A stretch of 64,000 nucleotides of DNA from Arion vulgaris (taxonomy: Eukaryota; Mollusca; Gastropoda; Stylommatophora; Arionidae), in the NCBI GenBank assembly GCA_020796225.1, contig CM036759.1, positions 2,068,782 through 2,132,781 of the forward strand, read 5' to 3'. The translations under genes were made by a program, and so were the position numbers. Below the pieces are notes generated by a model. The model was given only the letters and a program-made list of their open reading frames with translations, made no database searches and had not been told where the DNA came from. This document shows positions 13,601 to 21,585 of this stretch, piece by piece; within the stretch, counting starts at the first letter, position 1; every line of letters begins with the position of its first letter.

Positions 13601-16600
13601 GCAACAAAGCACAAACTCCAAAGCTCCGACAACAACCCTAGGGATCTCTGGGAAAAATGCATTTGTGAACAGAACAGCGTTGTCCAGATTCGAGCCTACG
13701 ACCTTCGAGGCAAGGGCTTAACCCCTTAGCCCCCAAAGAATAAAAATAACTATAAACCAAGTCATTAGAGCAGCGCAAGACATAAAAACATAAAACCATG
13801 ACGCTGGGTAACAACCTGGTAACAGTGTGACAACAAAAGAAACCATGACGCTGGGTAACAGTGTGACAACAAAAGAAGCCATGACGCTGGGTAACAACCT
13901 GGTAACAGTGTGACAACAAAAGAAACCATGACGCTGGGTAACAGTGTGACAACAAAAGAAGCCATGACGCTGGGTAACAACCTGGTAACAGTGTGACAAC
14001 AAAAGAAACCATGACGCTGGGTAACAACCTAGTAACAGTGTGACAACAAAAGAAACCATGACGCTGGGTAACAACCTAGTAACAGTGTGACAACAAAAGA
14101 AGCCATGACGCTGGGTAACAACCTGGTAACAGTGTGACAACAAAAGAAACCATGACGCTGGGTAACAGTGTGACAACAAAAGAAGCCATGACGCTGGGTA
14201 ACAACCTGGTAACAGTGTGACAACAAAAGAAACCATGACGCTGGGTAACAACCTAGTAACAGTGTGACAACAAAAGAAACCATGACGCTGGGTAACAACC
14301 TAGTAACAGTGTGACAACAAAAGAAGCCATGACGCTGGGTAACAACCTGGTAACAGTGTGACAACAAAAGAAACCATGACGCTGGGTAACAGTGTGACAA
14401 CAAAAGAAGCCATGACGCTGGGTAACAACCTAGTAACAGTGTGACAACAAAAGAAACCATGATGCTGGGTAACAACCTAGTAACAGTGTGACAACAAAAG
14501 AAGCCATGACGCTGGGTAACAACCTAGTAACAGTGTGACAACAAAAGAAACCATGATGCTGGGTAACAGTGTGACAACAAAAGAAACCAAGACACTAGGT
14601 AACAACCTGGTAACAGTGTGACAACAAAAGAATAAGACAACAAAGTACACAAGAGAAAATGAATAAAGTTGACCTACCTTGCAACCTCGTCTGCAATCTT
14701 ATGTGCACCAAATACATAAAACATCACTCCAAAATATAGACTGTAAGGAGGGCTCGCTGGCTGAGCATATTTGTCCAGCTGTTTCTTTAACGGTTTCTCT
14801 AGATCCACCCAATGAAAGTGCAGCTTTTTGGTCACAAACCGTAGACCAAAATAACAGCTCTGTCAATGCAAAGTAACCAATATTCACTTTCACATAAGGA
14901 TATTAGATATAGCAGGTTTACGCATATGACTAGAAGAAATATTTTAATATTATGGTAATGGTGAGAAACTTAGATATGGCAGCTAACAATATGACTAGAA
15001 GAAATATTATGAGTATAACAAGTCTTACAGAAAAGTATAAACTAACTCCTGAAATGAATGTGTCATCCTCTTGAACAGTTGTTTGTTTGCATTCATTCTT
15101 ATCAATCAAGCTAACTGCTCTTTGTGATCTGTGTGGTTTGAAGCGAGAACTTGGGGATGTTGCACACCCACTACAGCAGGTAGGACAGGAACATCTAAAC
15201 TTCTGTCAAAGTGAATGCATATTATGGAGCATAACACAAATTTGTACAGACGGGTAACTGTAAGATTTTACAAACAGAAAAACGAGGTTTGAATCCAGTA
15301 AAAACGTTTCTACCGAACGGTGATAAACTGTGCACAATGAGATAGAAATGGGTACGGTGTCGCCCAGTAGAACAATGTGAGCACAAGTGATGAAGAGAAA
15401 AGGGGCGGGCCCAGTCTGTAGACAAGGGCACAAACAGAAATGGACGAAGATGAACCCAAAAGAAACGAGAGGTGGACAAAACAGTGGCGAGCCTCGAAGA
15501 TGGGGTCTCCATCCAGAGAACAATAACCATGTTTCCCTTGCAGGGAACTACTACTGCCTTGTAGTTCATTGAGGACAATCAAAGGCTAGCGGAGAAAACC
15601 ATACACAAAACTGGACAGTAGGCAAACCAAGTAGTCTAAAAAAGACTGGTAACCTGGGCAGATGACACTCAACAACCCGGGAGGGAAGGTTGTCTAAGGA
15701 AACTACCTAAAAGAAAATAGCAACCTGTTGCCTTGCAGGTCGGCTGGGGACACAGCCAAAGGCTGACGGAGAGCGAACCCAGTAAACGCTGGCTAAAACC
15801 GGACACATCGTCAAAGGATAAGAACCAGAGCTCAAAATGGCGCTGAAGATGTGACGAAACACACCAATGCTAAGGCTGCATGAATGAGATTTCAACATGA
15901 ATGAGATTTATGGGGAAATCTGGTACTGGAAGTCTGGGCAGTGATTGAGCGAGAGAGAGAGCGAGAGAGAGAACAGAAAAACTTCACTTTGAAGTACCAC
16001 ATCTGGAGTTATACTGTGGGATGATATTGGATAATAAATAAAAATCGATGAATCATTAGTCAAACTGAAAATGGTTGGCTATTTGCAAAACTAAAAATCA
16101 CTAGCTACTTGTCAATATGAAGAGTATTATCGAACATTATGTGTTTCGCCAATATCATGATCACAAAACATAAGATATTCATTACAATGTTGAACACATG
16201 TACATTTGTCAAGACAAGACATAAGATTTCCAACACATTTCTCCTAAAACAGCAACAGTTACTAGAACCAAACTTAACCCTTTCACTCTGTATTATTTTG
16301 ACCTCTGGACGCATTTAGTTTAAACCTTTATAACTAGTACTATTTCTCTAAAGTATGACATATTATATATTAAATTGTTGCTAATCAAATGTGGAATACA
16401 TTAATATAATAATATTTTACATCAGGTGATATACGTTTGAGAAAATTAGATTATTGTAGCATGACTATTTTTAAAAAACAAAAAATCATTAAAAGTATTT
16501 TTACTCTCTGGTTTGTATTACATCTTAATATTCATAGATGTTTCCATGAGTAGCAGTTACATGAAGATAATCAATGTGCGAACATATTCTATGAGTTTCA

Positions 16601-17926
16601 ACTAACTAGGTGCAGTAGTTTTTATAATATTCACTTTTTAGTGCGGACACGTCAATAAATGGAATGTGAAACGCCCATTATTTAGATGCAATTATTATTA
16701 CATTAGACTTACAACTATCGATACTGCATTTCATAAACAATCAAATGTCATTATTACCATCAATTAAATCTTCTTCATTACTATCACAAGTTATAATTTG
16801 ATCTAACAGTACTCAAGATTACACTGTAAACATCGTCGGAATCATTAACGTTTAAAAAAAGTCTCGACTTGAACACAATAATATACTGCTTTTGCTCTTT
16901 CAAATCTTTGTTAAATGGAGATAGTAATGTACCTACATATATGTACTTTCCGTTTCTGAAGTTTTTTTTAACTTCAGTGAAGGGGTTGTTTCCATGAACA
17001 GACATTCAAAAGCCGATATATCGGTTTTGCGACATCATGAACATTACTCTGAACCGATATATCGGCTCTGCAGTTCCGTTGGGTTAAGCAATATGAAACT
17101 AAAAACCTCATTAGTTCTATGCTTTTTGAATTAGTTCTAATTATTTTGCACATTATTGCATTAAAATTCTTGGAACTGGAGAGCAAATGAGACATAAGCT
17201 AAGAGAAGCATTGAGTGGTACAAGATGTAAGTCATTGTTCTGGTAGGTGAACGACAGCAGACACCAGAAAATACAATTCAAGACAAACATAAGCAAGCAA
17301 ATAAAGAAAACTAGAGACAATATTTCAGATCTAGAAGCATGGTAAACTCTCTAGTCAACAGAACAATTCCAAGTTGAAAAGATAAAAACAAAGTTAGTTT
17401 TACAAAGTTCACAAAACAAGATAAATCTGCATTTCAAAATCCTTCCTGAAGTGATCATCTGACTGTGTTTGTGATGTCTGGTGGATCATAGTCTTCATTA
17501 CTGGGTTTTTTAAAACATTTGCTTGATAAAGATCTTTTGGTTAAAACGTAGCTGTATATTGTTTTTGTACTTTGCAAGGCTACCTTACTTTACTTTTATG
17601 TTTTTCACTGTTGGTAGTTAGTTTTACTACAGTCTTCCTGTGTATCAATAATAATACGGAAATTACAAGTAAAACGCTAGTCAAGACGATACTTACAAAT
17701 AAAACATGAACAATTATTTCTGACAAATGTCTACATAACAATCAATTCTAACCTCTGCAAGTTCTATTCTTTGTGCAATACTGTTCAGACATTCTTGTCC
17801 TGTGCTTTCAGCGCTCAATGTACATTCAAGATAAGCATTATCCAAAAGATGAACGCCAACAATGAACAGGTTCTTGGTTGAGATGTCATATTTTCTACTC
17901 TTCTTCAACCGCCATTTGAATGGCAT
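4585..17926 (-). CDS. PTPN14/PTPN21 (Pez): Pez/PTPN14/PTPN21-type FERM tyrosine phosphatase, N-terminal part
   Basis: Non-receptor protein tyrosine phosphatase of the Pez family. In animals these act at cell junctions and in Hippo/YAP control, through an N-terminal FERM domain and a C-terminal PTP domain. Eight coding exons join in phase: 17753-17926, 14678-14859, 12897-12994, 11583-11644, 9633-9791, 7301-7389, 6526-6607 and 4585-4657. They give about 306 residues, which is where the FERM domain of the vertebrate proteins ends. Diagnostic stretches are MPFKWRLKKSRKYD at the start, ESTGQECLNSIAQRIELAE, HWVDLEKPLKKQLDKY, FGVMFYV, YHYYLQLKTDI and DGYGAEYY. The start was chosen because vertebrate orthologues also begin MPF. 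No linker or PTP catalytic motif is visible; both must lie left of position 1. PTPN14 and PTPN21 cannot be separated here, and an invertebrate probably has a single orthologue. Every intron carries minisatellites or SINE/LINE insertions. Confidence 0.9.
4757..4882. repeat. Minisatellite, 25-bp unit
   Basis: Five copies of a 25-bp unit containing CTTCCTTATGTCATCAATAC. It sits about 100 bp upstream (in transcription sense) of the acceptor of Pez exon 8. Confidence 0.92.
5130..5877 (-). mobile_element. LINE relic: RNase H and C-terminus (family R-b)
   Basis: The minus strand reads KVEAGSVRRQWAESLQ, GHMGVVDNERADKLAS, DRADILNALIECGRK and, after breaks, QTLEHILQSCPSYIHQRNEM. The motif GHxGxxxNERADxLA is the RNase H C-terminal signature of I/Jockey-group elements. 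Related copies lie at 21.3-23.7, 29.4-30.1, 46.3, 47.1 and 56.2-56.6 kb. Confidence 0.82.
5878..6065 (-). mobile_element. LINE 3' tail fragment (family L-b)
   Basis: Antisense match to the L-b tail (AGAGATTTCTAGAA, TGTATCGGAGTAACATTGC, GTTGGTAATCTG). It abuts the R-b fragment directly. Confidence 0.6.
6190..6487 (+). mobile_element. SINE-like repeat (family SINE-5), uninterrupted copy
   Basis: Matches the reverse complement of 15085-16030 apart from the 688-bp insertion carried there. Its 3' end (CACAGAGTGTGATTAACTTG) resembles the tails of SINE-2 and SINE-3. It lies in the intron between Pez exons 7 and 8. Confidence 0.65.
6526..6607 (-). CDS. PTPN14/PTPN21 (Pez): Pez exon 7, residues 255-282
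   Basis: Reads KWVEIAKVTQNKKQVEI then DTPKSSVQFQL, matching the YRWNDMxNITHNK strand of the F3 lobe. Acceptor ACTTACAG/A; donor TTG/GTTAGT, phase 0. A minisatellite begins about 25 bp upstream of the acceptor. Confidence 0.88.
6632..7020. repeat. Minisatellite, about 25-bp unit, interrupted by a SINE
   Basis: Imperfect copies of AGATAATGTGAATACCTAGG. The array resumes at 7261-7290 after the SINE at 7022-7262, so it predates that insertion. It starts about 25 bp from the acceptor of Pez exon 7. Confidence 0.88.
7022..7262 (-). mobile_element. tRNA-headed SINE (family SINE-1)
   Basis: On the minus strand it begins TCTGTGGCTAAGTGGTTAAG (A-box-like) and carries GGTTCGAGTCC (B box), then a body ending GGCTTTTAAACCC. 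Other copies: 13540-13735, 21366-21585, 38408-38615, 51756-52025 and 61632-61890. Minisatellite units flank it on both sides. Confidence 0.85.
7301..7389 (-). CDS. PTPN14/PTPN21 (Pez): Pez exon 6, residues 226-255
   Basis: Reads DESRKDLYLG then SYAGIFARYTDGQ, part of F3. Acceptor TCTCACAG/GAT; donor CAA/GTATGT, phase 2. It is only about 10 bp from a remnant of a minisatellite on the downstream side and about 55 bp from another array upstream. Confidence 0.9.
7448..7690. repeat. Minisatellite, 26-bp unit
   Basis: About nine copies containing GACTACAACCCAGACACACA. It begins about 60 bp from the acceptor of Pez exon 6. Confidence 0.9.
8040..8942. repeat. Minisatellite, 36-bp unit grading into 28-bp unit
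   Basis: The left part has 36-bp units (ACTCACTGACCACACAGCAC plus AATACCTACATAAGAT). From about 8650 it becomes a 28-bp derivative (ACTGACTACAACAATATCTA). The section 8350-8720 has many single-base losses, which may be assembly noise. Confidence 0.9.
8954..9465. mobile_element. piggyBac-like MITE split by a SINE
   Basis: The ends are near-perfect inverted repeats: GTAACTCTTTCCGCAC at 8954 and GTGTGGAAAGAGTTAA ending at 9465. That gives TTAA-type flanks (left copy mutated to GTAA) and a CTCTTTCC start. Without the nested SINE the element is about 250 bp and non-coding. The family assignment rests on TTAA only. Confidence 0.55.
9057..9307 (+). mobile_element. SINE (family SINE-2) with exact target duplication
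   Basis: Begins GCCCGAGTGGTTACCGGG, has an internal CATGTCGTAAGAGGCGAC block, and ends in AAAGAACGAACACAAAGAAG. It is flanked by the 13-bp duplication AACCTTGTTATTC at 9044-9056 and 9308-9320. It sits inside the TTAA-flanked MITE. Confidence 0.9.
9633..9791 (-). CDS. PTPN14/PTPN21 (Pez): Pez exon 5, residues 173-225
   Basis: 159-nt exon, phase 0 to 0. It encodes the end of F2 and the start of the F3 (PH-like) lobe: ELLSEAITGHAGLKG, then YVKEVQMMDGYGAEYY and SAK. Acceptor CATACAG; donor AAG/GTAGAT. Confidence 0.93.
9938..10270. repeat. Minisatellite, 28/31-bp unit
   Basis: About eleven copies of GAGAGATATCAGAGTCATAT plus CGGGATCACGA. Units with and without a GAG triplet alternate. It starts about 150 bp from Pez exon 5. 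Confidence 0.9.
10280..11020. other. Intronic stretch, possible DNA-transposon relic
   Basis: No exon recognised. The minus strand around 10430-10560 encodes an acidic stretch (DYSDKNIKSELDDHLDDEEL) with nearby stops. It resembles the N-terminus of some transposases but is too short to assign. Confidence 0.3.
11025..11440. repeat. Minisatellite, 24/25-bp unit
   Basis: About sixteen copies containing CCCCAGAGAAAGTAAAATTA. It ends about 140 bp from Pez exon 4. Confidence 0.92.
11583..11644 (-). CDS. PTPN14/PTPN21 (Pez): Pez exon 4, residues 152-172
   Basis: Short 62-nt exon reading AEFGDYEPDKYAAEDYLLF then PK. This is the conserved QAxFGDYxP motif of FERM F2. Acceptor TGACAG/CT; donor AAG/GTAACA, phase 0. 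Confidence 0.92.
11920..12430 (-). other. Unidentified degenerate coding-like stretch in a Pez intron
   Basis: Minus-strand frame of 120 codons (MWVSTLIKNGGGEDPKTVDG ... CKCMKHPLDETVGWRGDLFK ... ISHPKLAMLRAPQLFMTV) with a continuing frame on either side. Composition looks protein-like, but I recognise no family. It is probably an old transposable-element ORF. Confidence 0.3.
12545..12735. repeat. Tandem repeat, 59-bp unit, three copies
   Basis: AATCTGACAAATATTGAATA starts at 12547, 12606 and 12665. It lies about 160 bp from Pez exon 3. Confidence 0.9.
12897..12994 (-). CDS. PTPN14/PTPN21 (Pez): Pez exon 3, residues 119-152
   Basis: Acceptor GCTATAG/G completes an Arg codon, then YHYYLQLKTDIIDGRI and CSTEQAIRLAAYSLQ. 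This is the F2 lobe helix region, very close to the vertebrate YQYYLQVKKD segment. Donor AAG/GTAATG, phase 1. Confidence 0.92.
13200..13800 (+). mobile_element. LINE 3' region (family L-c) split by a SINE
   Basis: Plus-strand frames read NKVGTEPCLNYIEKQRIKLF, YRVFYNRTSGKKVRGSPQKR and RWLDGIAESCQK, then after the SINE an ITINQVIRAAQDIK-like frame. The intact counterpart is at 59445-59830 on the minus strand. The GRPQKRWLDG-type tail is common at LINE RT C-termini. Part of the 5' section is duplicated at 13220-13330. Confidence 0.75.
13540..13735 (-). mobile_element. SINE-1 copy inside LINE L-c
   Basis: The minus strand shows the A-box region (GGGCTAAGGGGTTAAGCCC), the tRNA-like arm and the body ending near CATTGCACCGGGTTTTAC. 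It is older and more decayed than the copy at 61.6 kb. Confidence 0.75.
13795..14635. repeat. Minisatellite of 47-bp and 36-bp units grown from a LINE end
   Basis: Units read CCATGACGCTGGGTAACAAC, CTGGTAACAGTGTGACAACA and AAAGAA; the short form lacks 11 bp. The single-copy ancestor is the L-c 3' terminus, seen antisense at 59455-59510 (TGTCGTCACACTGCTACCGG...CAGTGTCGTGG). About twenty units. It ends about 45 bp from the donor of Pez exon 2. Long minus-strand frames are artefacts of the repeat. Confidence 0.88.
14678..14859 (-). CDS. PTPN14/PTPN21 (Pez): Pez exon 2, residues 59-119
   Basis: Acceptor TTGACAG/AG, then SCYFGLRFVTKK, HWVDLEKPLKKQLDKY and LYFGVMFYVFGAHKIADEV. This is the F1-F2 boundary of the FERM domain. 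The donor is AAG/GTAGGT at 14677 and leaves phase 2. A minisatellite ends only about 45 bp downstream of this donor. Confidence 0.92.
15085..16030 (-). mobile_element. SINE-5 copy interrupted by a 688-bp insertion
   Basis: The outer parts 15085-15283 and 15972-16030 match the reverse complement of the uninterrupted copy at 6190-6487. Confidence 0.65.
15284..15971 (+). mobile_element. Nested retroelement insertion with 11-bp duplication
   Basis: Flanked by AACAGAAAAAC at 15273-15283 and 15972-15982, and absent from the related copy at 6.2 kb. Its 3' part (AGTAAACGCTGG ... CACACCAATGCTAAGGCTGC ... GAGAGAGAG tail) is shared with 41350-41560 and, antisense, with 63125-63220. No intact ORF. Confidence 0.85.
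16031..16273. other. Intron sequence, nothing recognised
   Basis: AT-rich, no repeat structure, exon or element recognised. Confidence 0.4.
16274..17087. mobile_element. Candidate TTAA-flanked DNA transposon
   Basis: TTAA at 16274-16277 and 17084-17087 flank an 806-bp interval beginning CCC and ending GGG, as in piggyBac elements. Beyond the first three bases the terminal repeats match poorly. Near the right end two copies of CCGATATATCGG form an exact 16-bp inverted repeat. A 73-codon minus-strand frame inside is unassigned. Confidence 0.35.
17505..17600 (+). mobile_element. Penelope-like element 3'-end relic
   Basis: TTGCTTGATAAAGATCTTTT...AAAACGTAGCTGTATATTG...GTACTTTGCAAGGCTAC parallels the end of the Penelope-like element at 59295-59370. 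It lies about 150 bp from Pez exon 1. Confidence 0.5.
17753..17926 (-). CDS. PTPN14/PTPN21 (Pez): Pez exon 1 (coding), residues 1-58
   Basis: Start of the FERM F1 lobe. ATG is at 17926-17924, preceded on the coding strand by a possible 5'UTR acceptor (GGCTGACAG). It reads MPFKWRLKKSRKYD through ESTGQECLNSIAQRIELAE. The donor is GAG/GTTAGA at 17752, phase 0. A TTG two codons upstream is in frame, but the ATG matches the family start. Confidence 0.9.
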
Positions 17927-18099
17927 CTTCAAGAAATGCTACCTGTCAGCCAAATATGTATCTGTCAGAAATAGGTATGAGATTTTTATGTCCTGGGAAA
18001 ATTCAACATTAACGAACAAAAATATTGCAATAATATATCACTACTTACTAGTAGTACTTCTTCTTCGTTGCTCGTAGAACAGGAGTCAATAGTGGTCCA

Positions 18100-18310
18100 C
18101 TACCCCCCCCCTATCCAAGTTGCTGGTTGGTTTCTTTATGGCTTTCCAGGATAGTCCAGCATACCTCAGTTCCTCAAGAAGACTCTACCTCCAGGTCTGT
18201 TTAGGATGTCATCTTTTCTGTTTTTCATTGCTGCCTCTATATCAAAGGCTGACTGCAATGGATCCCCAATATCTTCCGTCTCTCTTTACTGGTACATACT
18301 GACAGGATGT
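18100..18310 (-). mobile_element. LINE 3' end fragment (L-a-like)
   Basis: GAAGACTCTACCTCCAGGTC and GGCTGACTGCAATGGATCC also occur in related form at 50140-50260 and 60-130. In the antisense it is the tail after the GRPxxRW-type LINE C-terminus. Confidence 0.5.
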
Positions 18311-19025
18311 TTTTGGTTCATCTTTTAAAATTATCCTCCTATTTGTAGGATAAACTTCTTAAAATTGCACTATATGGAACACCTTGGTGGACACAGTAGT
18401 GGGAAAAATGACTGAAAAAAGCTGTTACTTTTTTATGATTATTCTCTATGACGATGGTTCTGTTAAAATTAGTTTATGCTGTTAATCAATTGTTTATGCA
18501 TGAGTATCAAGTGTGGCATGTCATAGCTTGTACATTGTACAAGCACAATAGGTCAGGTGACCCCACTTGTGTGCCTAGCAAAAAGATAGAGGATGGATTC
18601 TGATGGAAACATGAAAAACTTCCAAAACATTATCATTAATCTTGGAAGGAAATGTAAAAAATTGGAAAATAAGAGAGCAAATCTCAAACTTAAGAATCTG
18701 ATTCGGAGTTAATTAAATCTGTATGGATAGGTCTGTGCATCATGGCGAGAAACCTGAGTTTTATAACTAGCGAATGGGGTTGGGTGGCACCAAATGAAAC
18801 AGAGCAAGTCCTTCCAGTAAGAATATGGAGACTGGTCCTAACTGCTTCTTCTTCCTGTGTGTTAAGATGGATCAAGTGGATATTCTGTCACTGTCTAGCA
18901 TCCGACTCGTTAGAAGACTGCATTGATGAAGCATTTATCCAGAGATTGAAGGAATTTAGAACAAATGTTTAAGTGTGGCACTACATGTCTGTGTGGCACT
19001 ACATGTCTGTGTGGCAGAATAAGGA
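18311..19025. other. Intergenic, no feature recognised
   Basis: A 76-codon plus-strand frame at 18742-18969 (MARNLSFITSEWGWVAPNET start) is not recognised. Short direct repeat GTGTGGCACTACATGTCT occurs twice at about 18975. Confidence 0.3.
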
Positions 19026-19029
19026 GTGT

Positions 19030-19260
19030 TTGGTAACCTACTAGCTACAGGAACCATCACCATGTTTAGTTTAGCTATTGGATCATCATTGCTGTACATT
19101 GAACCAATCGGTCCATAAGTGCTCCGATCTTCTCCTATGTATGTCTATCAGCGTGTGGAAACTAATGACACCAGTTCTATATTGGTTTACTATTTTTCTT
19201 TCGCTTTCAGTAGAGTGCTCCTCTCTTGTCTACCTACACCACATTTGACTCCCTATTAAC
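19030..19260 (-). mobile_element. LINE R-b C-terminal fragment
   Basis: The minus strand parallels the R-b end at 46440-46540 (NQQRTGVSCHTLRDILRRRS ... HLWTNW) with stops. Confidence 0.5.
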
Positions 19261-20072
19261 ATCAGCTGGTGGAGACTAAGAACCATGGATCTGCCATGAA
19301 TGAAGTGCATTTGATTCAATATAATTATAATAATGATTATAATGTAGTTAAGTATGTAGAAGGTTATCATGATAATGATTATTCTGATGTGTGGGAGGAT
19401 GAATAATCAATATTCAATATGAATACTATATAGACTATAGCAATGCCGTTAAGTTTCACGACTGTTACTGCTAGCTTCATTTGTATAAATATGTATGTGT
19501 TATCGCAATTGTTTTATAATTAAGTACAAAATGTCAACTATTTTCAATCATGTAATTACTTCATGAATGAGCCCTTCCGTATAAAAAAAAAAAACATGCT
19601 TTCCCGCGACCCAAAAAAAAAAAGATCATTACAAAATGTTCTGATGTTGGTGTATCTGAACTAACGTCATTCAGAACAGAACATACCAGTTTTAGAAAAG
19701 TGATATGTTATATTGAAATATCTAACCCGTATATGGCAGCTATATCACAGTCACAGGCATGAGTTAACTTCTGTACAAGGGTGCAGCCAAGCCATTCGTG
19801 TTGTTGTCATCTTTCAACAATGAACAGATGCCGAAAGTCAAACTGTGGAATGTCAACAATGTGTATTGTCGTAAACCAACACCCAGAGAAAAATGACAAA
19901 TTTTATGAGCAGTAATATAATAGCGTGCATATATTTTTATTAAATCTCATACATCACTCTGACCTGAGACGTAATATATTTAGATAGAAACGAATCAAGA
20001 GTATAGTCGTAAAATAAATAGTATCGAAGTATCGTACAAACTGCATCGCTATTGGTTACTGTACCTGTCCGT
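19261..20072. other. AT-rich intergenic stretch
   Basis: No exon or element recognised. Two A-runs at about 19580 and 19610 flank a short GC-rich patch (CTTTCCCGCGACCC). Confidence 0.4.
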
Positions 20073-20504
20073 GTGTTACCGGGGCCTGCAAGGAAAGCAA
20101 ATAATAGGAACACAACACTACCAAGGCAATTCGTATAAGAGGTGACTGCGGGAACGCAAAGAAAGGAAGGTATAAGAGGTGACTGCGGGAACGCAAAGAA
20201 AGGAAGGTATAAGAGGTGACTACGGGAACGCAAAGAAAGGAAGGTATAAGAGGTGACTGCGGGAACGCAAAGAAAGGAAGGTATAAGAGTGACTGCGGAA
20301 CGCAAAGAAGGAAGGTATAAGAGGTCACTGATGTAGGGGCCTAGGAAGCTACTCTAGTAAATAAAAAGCGTCGCAGAAACCGGATGTGCATACTTGTAGG
20401 TGCATAACTGGCACGACATACAATCGCTCTTAGACTTGGATCACATACAAATCACAAAGAGGTGTTAACAAGTGGCGGATATGGTACGTTCGAAGAAGAA
20501 GGAT
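20073..20504 (+). mobile_element. SINE (family SINE-3) expanded by an internal minisatellite
   Basis: Head GGGGCCTGCAAGGAAAGCAA and tail ACCTAGGAAGC...GTAGGTGCATAACTGGCAC...GAAGAAGAAGG match copies at 25415 and 25785. Between them, at the position of the GTTGTAAGAGGCGACT block, lie about six 37-bp tandem copies of TATAAGAGGTGACTGCGGG AACGCAAAGAAAGGAAGG (20127-20335). Confidence 0.85.
20127..20335. repeat. Minisatellite, 37-bp unit, inside SINE-3
   Basis: Units start GTATAAGAGGTGACTGCGGG. The last unit is truncated and runs back into SINE-3 sequence. Confidence 0.9.
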
Positions 20505-20703
20505 GTCCGCCTGCCCAGCGTGTTCGTTGGGCGACGGGTGATAAACCCTCTGTGAGTGCGGTTCAATTCCGCGGGCTGGCAGAAAAGCCACACGCTCTCC
20601 AGATTTACGGTGTTCGTGGCACCGAACCGAAGGGTTACGATGTCCATGGCACCGAGACAAAGAGCTGAAAGCTCACGTGCTTCTGGATCGGAAAAAAAGA
20701 AGA
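20505..20703 (+). mobile_element. tRNA-related SINE (family SINE-4)
   Basis: CCGCCTGCCCAGCGTGTTCG, GGTTCAATTCCGCGG (B box), then CAGAAAAGCCACACGC, GTTCGTGGCACCGAACCG and TGCTTCTGGATCGG with an A-rich end. Copies: 53250-53450 (-), 62377-62588 (+) and 63385-63592 (+). It directly abuts the SINE-3 tail. Confidence 0.85.
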
Positions 20704-20754
20704 ATAAGGTTACACAACCGATGTCATTAGTCATTGCCCTCCCTGTAGACTCAT

Positions 20755-20920
20755 CAGTGGCGGCTCTTGATCGTTTTTGTTGGTGGGGCCAGACACAAAT
20801 TTTCAGGAAAATCATGGCTTTGGGTTAGGTTATATTTTATCTTATTAAATAATAAATACACGTTACATATTATTTTTGGTGGGGCCCGCCCCTGTGGCCC
20901 TTAATGACGAGCCGCCACTG
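20755..20920. mobile_element. hAT-type MITE, intact ends
   Basis: Perfect 12-bp inverted termini CAGTGGCGGCTC / GAGCCGCCACTG, flanked by the exact 8-bp duplication AGACTCAT at 20747-20754 and 20921-20928. The 166-bp length, 8-bp duplication and CAGTGGCGGC end are typical of hAT-derived MITEs. No coding capacity. Confidence 0.92.
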
Positions 20921-21059
20921 AGACTCATAGCAATAGATGCTCCGACAACAGATGTTGAAGGGTATGTATACTGGTGATTCCTGTGGCTCGCTGGTTAAAC
21001 ACTCCTCGTTCTGTCCCTTAGGCACCCAGTTCTACTTGTACAACGATTAACTATAAATC

Positions 21060-21262
21060 ACAGCATCAAAGTTTAGTGTAGTCGTGGGATCATCACTGCA
21101 CATCAAACCAATTAGGGAAATTAGTTCATATGTGTTGAGATCTCCTCCTCGGTATGTCACTCAAAGTATGGCAACTAACAACACCGGCTCTAGTTGGTTT
21201 ACTATTCTTCTTTGGCTACCAGAGAGGTGCTCTTGTATACCTACACAACTTTTGACACATGA
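21060..21262 (-). mobile_element. LINE R-b C-terminal fragment, inverted next to another R-b copy
   Basis: The minus strand resembles the R-b end seen at 46.45 kb (VVSCHTLSDIPRRRS-like, with breaks). It abuts a plus-strand R-b copy head to head. Confidence 0.5.
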
Positions 21263-21365
21263 AATTCTTGCTGACATGTTTGCCTATGTTTATGAGGGAT
21301 TGCAATTCAAGCAAGAGAAGGTTGCTGTAGTCATTGACTTGGAAGACGCCTATAACAAATTGGTA

Positions 21366-21585
21366 TCTATGGCTAAGTGGTTAAGACATTTGCCTGTTCA
21401 AGATTGTGAGTCCGAATCTGGGCCGAGTCACATGTGCACTTTTTCATGAGATCCCTAAGATTATTACTGGAGCTACAGAGTTCATGCTTTGTGCAACACT
21501 CTTCGCAGATGATGTGCCATCTGGGGAAACCCGGTGCAATGAAGTCAATTCTTGGTCTTAGACCCTCTTTATGAGGAAACAAAGT
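21366..21585 (+). mobile_element. SINE-1 copy inside LINE R-b
   Basis: ATGGCTAAGTGGTTAAGACA (A box), GTCCGAATCTGGGCC (B-box region), CATGAGATCCCTAAGATTA and CCCGGTGCAATGAAGTCAAT. This SINE-1 subtype has the same TTAAGACATTTGCCTG head that underlies the giant array. Confidence 0.85.

Noticed and set aside
13638..14475. Long minus-strand frames of 129-177 codons
   Set aside because: They are translations of the 47/36-bp minisatellite, repeating the same short peptide in shifting frames.
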